Shown piece by piece: positions 9,660-17,220 of a stretch of 64,000 bases of DNA. The position numbers and the translations under genes are program-made. Below the pieces are notes generated by a model. It was not told the DNA's origin and made no database searches. It saw nothing but the letters and a program-made list of their open reading frames with translations. Every line of letters begins with the position of its first letter. The first letter of the stretch is position 1. The DNA is taken from the IMG/VR virus record IMGVR_UViG_3300022074_000006, positions 62,001 to 126,000 of that record. One strand, given 5' to 3'. The stretch comes from a virus.

Positions 9660-9665
9660 TATAAT
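9660..9665 (+). promoter_or_regulatory. Possible -10 box (TATAAT) before the portal gene
   Basis: A perfect TATAAT lies in the 46-nt gap between terminase and portal genes, 24 nt before the portal start and upstream of its ribosome binding site (GGGAG at about 9678). No convincing -35 box is seen, so the call is weak. Confidence 0.3.
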
Positions 9666-9688
9666 TAGTATGTATTGGGAGACATCAC

Positions 9689-11692
9689 ATGTCAGATAAT
9701 AATAAAGTACCAGGTCTTTTCAACAGATTGACATCACTCTTTAGGGGAGGCCCTACTGTTCGCAGAAGAATAAGAGCAACACAAGACAATCAAGAAAAAG
9801 GATTGACAACTGGTCAACTTCTTTTTAGAAGGTCAAACAGCGATACCTATAACGCAACTTTGTCCTCTTATGGGTCTTTCGATAGGATGTCACGATATAG
9901 CGACTTTGGTGAAATGGAATCGACACCTGAGATCGCATCTGCTCTAGACATATACGCGGAAGAGTCTGTTTCACCCGACGTTTCTGGTAGAATTCTTCAT
10001 ATTCACTCTGACAATAGAAAAATTCAAGAAATTTTAGAGACACTATTTTTTGACACCTTGAATCTAGACTTTAATCTTCCGATGTGGGTAAGGAATCTCT
10101 GCAAGTATGGTGACTTCTTTTTGTTTAACGACGTTTCGACAGAATACGGAGTTGTGAATGCATATCCCATACCCATCTCAGAAATAGAAAGAGAAGAGGG
10201 TTTTGACGGGACCGACCCTAACGCTGTCCGTTTTAGATGGTTAACTCAGGGGAACAAAGTTCTAGAAAACTGGCAAGTTTCACACTTTAGACTTTTAGGC
10301 AACGATGCATTTTTACCATACGGATCTTCCGTTTTGGAATCGGCCAGAAGAATCTGGAGGCAGCTTATTCTGATCGAAGATGCAATGCTCGTTTATAGAG
10401 TGATTAGGTCGCCTGAAAGAAGAGTGTTCTACATAGACGTCGGCAACGTCCCTCCAGAAGAGATTAGCAACTACGTGGAGCAGGCAAAAACTGCCCTGAA
10501 GCGAAATCAAATAGTTGATTCAGCAACTGGAAGAGTTGACATTAGATACAATCCGATGAGTGTCGACGAAGATTACTTCATACCTGTTCGAGGAGGAGAA
10601 TCCGGAACCCGGGTTGAATCTATTGCAGGCGGTACTAATACATCAGCAATAGAAGATGTTGAGTACATTCAGAAGAAGCTTTTCGCTGCTCTAAAGATAC
10701 CCAAAGCCTATCTCGGCTATGATGAAGATGTTGGAGCAAAAGCAACCCTGGCCCAAGAAGATATCAGGTTTAGTAGAACTATTCACAGAGTTCAAAAGAC
10801 GGTCATTGCTGAGCTTAACAAAATAGCAATGATTCATTTGTTCTCCCACGGATATCAAAGTGAAGACTTGTTAGACTTTGACCTTAAGCTAGCAAATCCG
10901 TCGTCAATAGCACAACAGCAAAAGCTTGAACTGATACGATCGAAGTTCGAGATAGCAGGAACTGCTCCTGAAGGGCTAGTTGATAGATCATGGATTAGAA
11001 AAAACGTCTTAGAATTAAATGATGATCAAATTGAGACTATAGAGCGAGGGAAAATAGAGGACAAAAAGACAGATCTAGCTCTAGAGGCTGTTACGTCTGA
11101 AGAGCCTGATGAGGCTGCCGCAGGAGATGAAGGCGGTGCCGAAGAAGAGCCTGCAGCTGAAGAAGGGGGAGATGATGAAGATCTCTTTTCGTCAGACAAG
11201 GTCGATGGCGACGTTCTAGACGGTCTTCCGGTTCACGCTCAAAAAAATTCCAAAGCAAATAAAGACAAAAAAGGTGAAGAAGGCCTGGATAAGCTTTCGA
11301 TAGATGACGAAGATGCTCCCATCAAAGCAACTAATGTCATAAAAAATGCTTTTGGAGAACCCATCAATAATCCAAAGAGGTATCGGACTAGTGACTTACA
11401 CATGCCAGACTTTGGAAAGATGGTGTCTGTGTCAAAGTCTAAAGCAAGGCCGCAAGATTCTATGCTCAAGCCGTATGGTCCTGACGATGTTCTAGAAGGG
11501 CCTTTTGATAGATGGGAAAGAAAGATTGAAAAGTCTTCCATGATGACTCCTGACATGAAGCAAGCCCTCAAACAAATGAATAGAGCTATGGATATACCGA
11601 GAGAAAGCATACTTACAGAAGGAGAGGGCCCTATATCTATAGTTGAAGTCCTGCTAGGGGATGAAATTGTTGAAAATGGTGACGAAGATTAA
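9689..11692 (+). CDS. Portal vertex protein (gp20-like)
   Basis: 667 residues, ATG preceded by GGGAG. Features of T4-type portals are present: a Ser/Arg-rich N-terminus, the EMESTPEIASALDIYAEE helix at about residues 75-92, the clip/stem region, and KLFAALKIPKAYLGYDED near residue 340, a block typical of myoviral portals. It forms the dodecameric ring through which DNA enters and the neck attaches. It is longer than T4 gp20 (524 aa). The extra length is a C-terminal acidic, low-complexity stretch (about 470-500, rich in Glu, Ala, Gly and Asp) followed by a charged tail. Position between terminase and prohead protease supports the call. Confidence 0.88.
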   Translation: MSDNNKVPGLFNRLTSLFRGGPTVRRRIRATQDNQEKGLTTGQLLFRRSNSDTYNATLSSYGSFDRMSRYSDFGEMESTPEIASALDIYAEESVSPDVSGRILHIHSDNRKIQEILETLFFDTLNLDFNLPMWVRNLCKYGDFFLFNDVSTEYGVVNAYPIPISEIEREEGFDGTDPNAVRFRWLTQGNKVLENWQVSHFRLLGNDAFLPYGSSVLESARRIWRQLILIEDAMLVYRVIRSPERRVFYIDVGNVPPEEISNYVEQAKTALKRNQIVDSATGRVDIRYNPMSVDEDYFIPVRGGESGTRVESIAGGTNTSAIEDVEYIQKKLFAALKIPKAYLGYDEDVGAKATLAQEDIRFSRTIHRVQKTVIAELNKIAMIHLFSHGYQSEDLLDFDLKLANPSSIAQQQKLELIRSKFEIAGTAPEGLVDRSWIRKNVLELNDDQIETIERGKIEDKKTDLALEAVTSEEPDEAAAGDEGGAEEEPAAEEGGDDEDLFSSDKVDGDVLDGLPVHAQKNSKANKDKKGEEGLDKLSIDDEDAPIKATNVIKNAFGEPINNPKRYRTSDLHMPDFGKMVSVSKSKARPQDSMLKPYGPDDVLEGPFDRWERKIEKSSMMTPDMKQALKQMNRAMDIPRESILTEGEGPISIVEVLLGDEIVENGDED

Positions 11693-11695
11693 AAA

Positions 11696-12532
11696 ATGAC
11701 AAAAAGAACTCATAATAAAAAAAGAAACGTAGGTATCTTATACGAACTCCTGGTCAGAAAAGTTTCTGAATCGCTTATTGAAGGTGATGAAAGAAAGTCA
11801 GACCAAGCAATCGGGATTATTGAAGAATTTTTTTGCAAAGAAAGTGTGCTTCTAAAAGAGTATAGACTTTTTTCTGCTCTAACAAAAACCTACGTTGAAT
11901 CAGATCACATCGCATCAAAACTACTTGCTGAAGCTCGAAAGGGAGCACAAGATTTTGACCACAACAAGCTTGAACATGAAAAGTCTAGGCTGATCAAAAA
12001 AATCAACAAGACTTTCGATGATGATAGCTTCTTTAACAGCAAGATTCCAGAGTACAAAAAGTTTGCATCGATTCAAACGGTCCTAAATGCCTGGAGAGAA
12101 CCTGAGAAGTTTGGGCTAGGTAGGATTGCAGAATCAGAAGAGAGAGTGGTCGCTATACTAAAAGAAAAGAATCAGATAGAAGATCTTGCTGATCTAAAGA
12201 CAAAAGAAGTCAATCCACTCACGTCAAAGCTGATGCTTGAAAAATTTAACAAAAAGTTTCAAAAACTTTCAGGTTCTCAAAAAAGAATAGTTGAAACAGT
12301 TCTTTCTAAGAATTCCGAAAACTTGAAATCTGTTCTTGTCGATGAAAAAGCACAAGCTTTTCGATCACTCAAAGAACTTCAGAAAGAGGATGCTAGTGAA
12401 TGGGTGGCGAAAAAAATAGAAAAGGTTCGACCTTTGATAGAATCCTTAAACCCAGAAGACACTACAGATTCTAATATACAAAAATTTATGACAGTCGCTC
12501 ACATGACTGCATTGATCGAGGAGGAAAGTTAA
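11696..12532 (+). CDS. Helical hypothetical protein between portal and prohead protease
   Basis: 278 residues starting 3 nt after the portal stop. The sequence is highly charged, Lys/Glu-rich and predicted almost entirely helical, with no Cys-rich motif, signal or membrane segment. The N-terminus is strongly basic (MTKRTHNKKRN). No recognisable family. In T4 the same interval between genes 20 and 21 holds the prohead core proteins gp67 and gp68, which are small, charged and helical. A core-assembly role is therefore plausible by position, though this protein is much longer than either. It ends 1 nt before the protease gene, so it is almost certainly co-translated with it. Confidence 0.6.
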   Translation: MTKRTHNKKRNVGILYELLVRKVSESLIEGDERKSDQAIGIIEEFFCKESVLLKEYRLFSALTKTYVESDHIASKLLAEARKGAQDFDHNKLEHEKSRLIKKINKTFDDDSFFNSKIPEYKKFASIQTVLNAWREPEKFGLGRIAESEERVVAILKEKNQIEDLADLKTKEVNPLTSKLMLEKFNKKFQKLSGSQKRIVETVLSKNSENLKSVLVDEKAQAFRSLKELQKEDASEWVAKKIEKVRPLIESLNPEDTTDSNIQKFMTVAHMTALIEEES

Positions 12533-12533
12533 A

Positions 12534-13133
12534 ATGAAGCTATTGACTGAATGGTCACCTTTTGAATACTCCAATGACATGATTAACGAGTCAAAAGAGC
12601 GAAACGACGGAAAAATTATCATGAAGGGGGTTTTGCAAAAAGCAGACACTCTAAATCAGAACAAGAGAATATACCCGCAAGCCATCTTAGAAAGAGAGGT
12701 CAGAAACTATCAGAAGTTCATAGCAGAAAATAGAGCTTTGGGAGAATGTGATCACCCCCAGACATCAGTCGTTGAGCTTAAAAATGCATCTCATATAATC
12801 AGAGAGGCTCACATGGAAGGCGGGGTTGTCTACGGAACTGTTGAGCTTCTCAACACACCTGCAGGCAAAATATTGCAAAGTTTAGTCGAGTCTGGCGTCA
12901 CCCTTGGAATATCTTCTAGAGGTGTGGGATCAACTAGAAGAGACGGCGACTACGATGTTGTCCAAGATGATTTTCAACTAATCTGCTGGGACTTTGTTTC
13001 AGAGCCTAGTACTCCTGGTGCTTTTATGATGTCAGAGGGAAAGTCAGTATCTTCTGAAGATCTTAATAGACACTTTAACAAGACAGACAAGATAGATAGA
13101 GTTTTTAATGAAATTCTAGATTGGGAGAAATAA
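12534..13133 (+). CDS. Prohead maturation protease (gp21-like)
   Basis: 199 residues, ATG preceded by GAGGAGG. It matches the T4 gp21 serine-protease fold: RIYPQAILEREV (about 45-56), the catalytic histidine in GECDHP (H74), and the GISSRGVGS block with the catalytic serine (S127 or S128). T4 gp21 assembles inside the prohead core and cuts head proteins after (L/I)xE motifs before DNA entry. The substrates would be the scaffold (15533) and major capsid protein (17221), which has a suitable L-K-E site at residues 57-59. Length is close to T4 gp21 (212 aa). A confident assignment. Confidence 0.9.
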   Translation: MKLLTEWSPFEYSNDMINESKERNDGKIIMKGVLQKADTLNQNKRIYPQAILEREVRNYQKFIAENRALGECDHPQTSVVELKNASHIIREAHMEGGVVYGTVELLNTPAGKILQSLVESGVTLGISSRGVGSTRRDGDYDVVQDDFQLICWDFVSEPSTPGAFMMSEGKSVSSEDLNRHFNKTDKIDRVFNEILDWEK

Positions 13134-13136
13134 GAG

Positions 13137-13598
13137 ATGGGCTATCTTCAAAATGCTAAACCGGGCATCGGAGCTGTGGGCGAATATCAAGCCGCAGGTC
13201 GTCCATGGGTGAGGTTAGTAACAGTACCGGCTGGAGCCGACTTAACAAATACAGCAGCGAACGCAGACGTCAACGAGTTTAAGGTGGAATTTCCGGCTGT
13301 CACAAGAAGAGTGATTGTTAGGAACACTTCCGGTGGTACGGCGAACGTTCATTTTGCCAGCTTGGCTACGACAGATGATGGTGCAGTAGCAGCAGGCAAC
13401 AACAGTGCTGTTAAAAAAGGAAAAAATTACATCCAGCTCACAACAGGAAAAGAAATCAGCATGGATATCAAGTGCAGGTTCATTTTCTTGTCAAAAGTTG
13501 GTGCAGACGCAATTGACGTTGAAGTTATTGCTGAGCTAACAAATATACAAGAACCTTATGATCTCAACAAGAGAGGTCTGGAGGGTATAACCAAATGA
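13137..13598 (+). CDS. Probable virion structural protein, beta-rich
   Basis: 153 residues, ATG 3 nt after the protease stop. Gly/Ala/Thr-rich with alternating hydrophobics suggesting an all-beta fold (RPWVRLVTVPAG, FPAVTRRVIVRNTSGG, ISMDIKCRFIFLSK). No enzyme motif. The composition resembles small capsid decoration or head structural proteins, and the gene lies inside the head module. The next gene starts at its stop codon (ATGA overlap). I do not recognise the family; decoration or vertex-associated protein is the best guess. Confidence 0.6.
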   Translation: MGYLQNAKPGIGAVGEYQAAGRPWVRLVTVPAGADLTNTAANADVNEFKVEFPAVTRRVIVRNTSGGTANVHFASLATTDDGAVAAGNNSAVKKGKNYIQLTTGKEISMDIKCRFIFLSKVGADAIDVEVIAELTNIQEPYDLNKRGLEGITK

Positions 13599-14032
13599 GC
13601 AAGCCTAAGATTTCTAGAAGTGCTCTCAAAGCTGTCATCAAAGAGTGCTTGGTTGAGATCCTTGCAGAAGGGATAGGCTCAGAAAAGGCTTCAAGTCAAC
13701 TCAAGAAAAGCCGAACATCTACAGTCTCGAGAAAGAAGCCCGTCAAAAATCAGGCAAGAAACCTTTCTGAGAGAAGAGAAGTTCAAAACGATTCTTTCGA
13801 CAGCGCTGTGAAAAGAACGGCTTCTTCATTGACGTCTGATCCAGTGATGGCAGCTATATTTGAAGAAACAGCAAGAACTACACTTCAAGAACAAAAAGAG
13901 AATGCACCTCCTGTAGTTGCTGACAACAGATCACCTTTGCAAGATAGCAATTCTGGGTCTGAGTTGACAGAAATGTTTGAAGGATCTTCCAACTGGGCAA
14001 CTCTTGCATTTACTGAAAAGAAAACTGTCTAA
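13595..14032 (+). CDS. Small basic prohead-associated protein with targeting-like N-terminus
   Basis: 145 residues, ATGA overlap with the previous gene. An amphipathic N-terminal helix, SALKAVIKECLVEILAEG, contains several (L/I)xE tripeptides of the kind gp21 cuts. The middle is basic and Ser/Arg/Lys-rich (about residues 30-70), the C-terminal half is acidic and polar. In T4, internal head proteins carry a short N-terminal capsid-targeting sequence removed by gp21 after an IxE or LxE site. The resemblance and the location between protease and scaffold suggest a core or internal head protein. No homologue recognised; function inferred. Confidence 0.55.
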   Translation: MSKPKISRSALKAVIKECLVEILAEGIGSEKASSQLKKSRTSTVSRKKPVKNQARNLSERREVQNDSFDSAVKRTASSLTSDPVMAAIFEETARTTLQEQKENAPPVVADNRSPLQDSNSGSELTEMFEGSSNWATLAFTEKKTV

Positions 14033-14043
14033 ATTTTAAGTTT

Positions 14044-14056
14044 CATCATATTTAAT
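14044..14056 (+). promoter_or_regulatory. Putative phage promoter motif (CATCATATTTAAT)
   Basis: A 13-nt string that recurs exactly at 15496-15508. Each copy lies about 25-35 nt before the ribosome binding site or start of a head gene. It contains ATATTTA, the core of a motif (ATAYTTA) seen before about ten genes in this window. Candidate late promoter; weak without transcript data. Confidence 0.4.
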
Positions 14057-14091
14057 CATTGATCCATAATTTTCCGACAAGGAGTGAAAAA

Positions 14092-14373
14092 ATGGCAAAA
14101 TTCAAAAAACTAACGCCTGCAATTCTTAAAAAGATCATTCTAGAAGAAAAAGAGGCACTAATAAACGAGTCTGATCCGATAGCACAGGGTGTTGAAGATC
14201 CTGCTAAGGTCGACGCAGAAGAGGTTGATGCTAGCGAGCAAGCTACTTCTTTGGAGAAAGACATTGACTTCATCAAAGCTCTCAAGATAGAAGAGCAGAA
14301 GACAACTCGTTATCTAAAGAAGATCCAGGAGGCGAAAACACTTATTTCAAATCGTCTTCTCACTAAGATTTAA
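14092..14373 (+). CDS. Small charged prohead-associated protein
   Basis: 93 residues. I place the start at ATG 14092, 5-7 nt after AAGGAG (14079-14084); a longer frame from TTG 14059 has no such site. The N-terminal helix (LTPAILKKIILEEKEALINES) is amphipathic and contains I-L-E and I-N-E tripeptides, resembling the N-termini of the proteins at 13595 and 48347. The rest is acidic, then helical with Lys/Glu. Likely a prohead core component by position between protease and scaffold; no family recognised. Confidence 0.6.
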   Translation: MAKFKKLTPAILKKIILEEKEALINESDPIAQGVEDPAKVDAEEVDASEQATSLEKDIDFIKALKIEEQKTTRYLKKIQEAKTLISNRLLTKI

Positions 14374-14396
14374 TCAGCTAAAGAAAGGAGAATAAG

Positions 14397-14867
14397 ATGG
14401 CTGTCAAAGGAACCAAGGACCCACAGATAGTTATAGGAGTCCCGAAGACTGTAAGGGACAAGGGATCTGCACCTAATGGTGTGTCTAAAAGTGACACTCA
14501 AACAATGCAATCAATTTACGGTAATTCTCCTATTCATGCAGAAAGAATTACTGACGAATCTGTCAAGGCCATGCTGCAAGAAGAGTTAAATAAGTTTACA
14601 TACACGGATGCACCTAGCTATGAAGATGTGCCTACAGGTGGCGGTGGTTTGCCAGCAAGCCCTTTCACCCCGAACCCATCATCTTCACCATCAGGCAAGC
14701 CTGAAGACCAGCCAGCTGCACCAGACGGATACGGATCTGAGCCAACGTCTGAAGGTTACGGTATCGGACCATCACACAATGGAACTTCTAGAAATCCGGG
14801 TACATCATCTACACGCGTAGCTAGAACTATCGGAGAATTGGTCAAGGGTGTAGGAAGCGCTGGATAA
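14397..14867 (+). CDS. Hypothetical Pro/Gly/Ser-rich head-module protein
   Basis: 156 residues, ATG preceded by AAAGGAG. The first 75 residues are of ordinary composition with a short helix (DESVKAMLQEELNKF). Residues about 78-140 are low-complexity and disordered, rich in Gly, Pro, Ser and Thr (TGGGGLPASPF, PSSSPSGKPED). The C-terminus returns to a short helix. It belongs to the run of small genes between prohead protease and scaffold. No recognisable family or catalytic motif; possibly a flexible virion or core protein. Confidence 0.55.
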   Translation: MAVKGTKDPQIVIGVPKTVRDKGSAPNGVSKSDTQTMQSIYGNSPIHAERITDESVKAMLQEELNKFTYTDAPSYEDVPTGGGGLPASPFTPNPSSSPSGKPEDQPAAPDGYGSEPTSEGYGIGPSHNGTSRNPGTSSTRVARTIGELVKGVGSAG

Positions 14868-14959
14868 TCCAGATCGCTAAACTCTTAAAGACTAAATTGT
14901 CATACTTCAAATTACCACGCCTCAATTTTGCACCACAAACAACGGGATCGGAAATTTAA

Positions 14960-15454
14960 ATGAGTTTTCGGTCCCTACCTTTCGATTCTATGTCCGACAA
15001 AGGATATGGAAACATGGGAAAGATTCAGAAGCAAAGAAATGCAGGGGATTCTTACCCATACCAAGAGCCCGTAAGTCATCACGAAGATGATGATTTAGAT
15101 CCTGAAATCAAAAAGAAAGTAAGAAAAAAGTCAGGTAACGGTACACAAAAGACTGACTTTTACGCTGATCTCGGTACTGATAAGTTTTACTTTGTCGGCG
15201 GAAATACTAAACTAATAGATTGTTTTATAAATCCAGGTGAAGTCTTGAAAGAAGTCGTGTCATATGCGAGAATGTTTGGATCAGTTCCAAAGATGTATAA
15301 AGGAAAGAAAGTTGCAGGAGGTGCCACATTCCCGGGCGGTGTAGGCAACTTTAGAGGCATCGGAATGAAGTCTGGGTTCGCTTCAGCGCCCCCTCCTTTT
15401 GATGAAGACTTTTTGCAAAGAAGTGAAGAAGAAGACGAAGAAGAACAAGACTAA
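14960..15454 (+). CDS. Hypothetical head-module protein with acidic tail
   Basis: 164 residues after a 92-nt gap in which I see no gene or hairpin. The N-terminal 55 residues are polar and disordered, then a basic patch (KKKVRKKSG) precedes a folded centre (KFYFVGGNTKLIDCFINPGEVLK, about residues 75-97, is the most structured part). A Gly-rich loop and a strongly acidic C-terminus (last 12 residues almost all Glu/Asp) follow. No family recognised. The acidic tail recalls prohead core proteins. Ribosome binding site is weak (CGGAAA). Confidence 0.5.
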   Translation: MSFRSLPFDSMSDKGYGNMGKIQKQRNAGDSYPYQEPVSHHEDDDLDPEIKKKVRKKSGNGTQKTDFYADLGTDKFYFVGGNTKLIDCFINPGEVLKEVVSYARMFGSVPKMYKGKKVAGGATFPGGVGNFRGIGMKSGFASAPPPFDEDFLQRSEEEDEEEQD

Positions 15455-15495
15455 GTTTAAAAACCGGGAAAAGGGTGCAGAAAACTGTAATTTTG

Positions 15496-15508
15496 CATCA
15501 TATTTAAT
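15496..15508 (+). promoter_or_regulatory. Putative phage promoter motif (second CATCATATTTAAT)
   Basis: Exact 13-nt repeat of the element at 14044-14056, placed 25 nt before ATG 15533 of the scaffold gene and upstream of its AAGGTGG ribosome binding site. See the note on the ATAYTTA motif. Confidence 0.4.
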
Positions 15509-15532
15509 TGTTGAACTCTAGAAGGTGGTGAA

Positions 15533-17176
15533 ATGTCTAATACCTTATATAACGAAGCCATTGCAGACGCAAAGCAGCTTAAGCAGATGGCAGAAGAAGA
15601 TGCTAAGAACAGAATCATAGACGCAATCACTCCACGAATCAGACATCTTATCGAAAGCAAAATTCTAGGAGAATCTTTGCCCGAAGAGATAGAAGTAGAA
15701 GATGGAGAAGAAAAGTCTGAACCTGAACTTGACTTGGATCTAGGAAGCCTTAGCAGTGAACCTGCTCCGGCTCCGGAGATGAGTCATGGCAGTGAGGAAA
15801 AACCAAAGGTCAAAATAGATCCTGAGGGACCTGTTTCTGTAGACTTAGGTGATTTTGAGATAGAATTTAACACTTCTGAAGAAGATGAGATGGTTTTAGA
15901 CCAGGATATGGCTGAGGTTTTGAAAAGAGCAACGGGACTGACAGCTGATCTTTCTGAGTCTTTGGACTCGCTAGAAGAGAGGCTCGGGCTTGTTAAGAAA
16001 GCTCTGGGCATAGCAAAAACATCAGGAACACCTTCACAGAAGCAAAAAGTATCAAATTTAGTTGAAAACGTAGCTAAAGAAGCTGCAAGTGTTGTAAAAC
16101 AGCTGAGTCTAGCAAATCAGTTAGGCTCGGATAATGCCCCGGAGAGGGCTAGAATCGATGTCATTATTAAGGAGTTAAAAACCATGACAGATCGCAAGGG
16201 AAGAAATATTTTTGATTTCCTCTTCGAGGCAGAAGAAGCTGTAAGTGAACTTTCGCTTAAAGAAGAAGAGGAAGGAGAGGCAGAAGAGGGGGAGGAAGCT
16301 GAAGAGGCTGCTGGCGAAGAATTAAGCCCAGAAGTTGAAGATGCTTTCAAGAGCCTTGGTGATGCACTTGGACTCGAGGTCGAAGACGAAGGCGCCGACG
16401 AAGGCGACGAAGACGAAGACGAAGACGAAGATGAAGATGAAATGGATCTAGATGAGACCTCTCACATGGATGAGATGGACCCTAAGATGGAAATGGATCC
16501 TAAAATGGAAATGGAAGAGGTTTACGAGATTGACGAGAACGTTCTTGCTCGTGAGCTTATGAGACTTCGCAATCTTCGCGAAGAAACATCAGGTGTTGAA
16601 GATCCTTCAAAGACCGCTGACGCTTTCGGTGGCGGAGACGTTGAAGACGAAATGTTCGTAGACGTTTCAGAAGAGCAACTTCTCAATGCACTTGATGATG
16701 AGCTTGGGTCTGTTTCTGAGTCTGTTAAGCAGGAAATCGTCCGAAGAGCCAAGAGAGCTTCCTTGCGCGAGTCACGTGCACACAGAAGAAACACAAGAAG
16801 AGCTCGACGCACCGTTGATACCGGAGCAGAGAGAAAGATTGCGAATCTTCAAGAGCAGCTCAACGAAATGAACGTTTTTAATGCTAAGCTTCTTTACGCA
16901 AACAAGCTTATGCAGAATAGAAATTTATCAACTAAGCAGCAAAGAGCTATTGTCGAGGCTATGGATAGTGCTAAGACGGTTCGCGAAGCTAAGTTGCTTT
17001 ACAGTAGCCTAACGGCTTCTATGAAGAAGGGCAAGAAGGGAACCCTTGCTGAGAGCGCGACCAAAGGTCAAATTCTCGGAGCGTCCTCCAGATCAACCCG
17101 GTCGGCATCTCCGGCCAATAGTGGAGTTGGGGTGGACAGATGGTCAATACTTGCTGGACTAAAGAAGGACAGCTAA
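15533..17176 (+). CDS. Prohead core scaffold protein (gp22-like), highly acidic
   Basis: 547 residues. The N-terminus (YNEAIADAKQLKQMAEEDA) and the overall extremely acidic helical make-up fit a T4 gp22-type scaffold, and it sits directly before the capsid gene as in T4. It contains a run of alternating Asp/Glu at about residues 290-305 encoded by a gacgaa hexanucleotide repeat (about 16402-16440), and a short MDPKMEM tandem repeat at about 317-328. The C-terminal third is basic (RRAKRASLRESRAHRRNTRRA). The scaffold nucleates the capsid shell and is degraded by gp21; many (L/I)xE sites are present. T4 gp22 is 269 aa, so this one is twice as long. Confidence 0.75.
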   Translation: MSNTLYNEAIADAKQLKQMAEEDAKNRIIDAITPRIRHLIESKILGESLPEEIEVEDGEEKSEPELDLDLGSLSSEPAPAPEMSHGSEEKPKVKIDPEGPVSVDLGDFEIEFNTSEEDEMVLDQDMAEVLKRATGLTADLSESLDSLEERLGLVKKALGIAKTSGTPSQKQKVSNLVENVAKEAASVVKQLSLANQLGSDNAPERARIDVIIKELKTMTDRKGRNIFDFLFEAEEAVSELSLKEEEEGEAEEGEEAEEAAGEELSPEVEDAFKSLGDALGLEVEDEGADEGDEDEDEDEDEDEMDLDETSHMDEMDPKMEMDPKMEMEEVYEIDENVLARELMRLRNLREETSGVEDPSKTADAFGGGDVEDEMFVDVSEEQLLNALDDELGSVSESVKQEIVRRAKRASLRESRAHRRNTRRARRTVDTGAERKIANLQEQLNEMNVFNAKLLYANKLMQNRNLSTKQQRAIVEAMDSAKTVREAKLLYSSLTASMKKGKKGTLAESATKGQILGASSRSTRSASPANSGVGVDRWSILAGLKKDS

Positions 17177-17220
17177 GTCCATTTAACACACAACGACATT
17201 AACATTAAGGAGTTTTTAAA

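Noticed and set aside
14868-14959. Possible tRNA or small RNA in the gap before 14960
   Set aside because: No cloverleaf, T-loop sequence or hairpin visible; the same holds for the other intergenic gaps searched for tRNAs.
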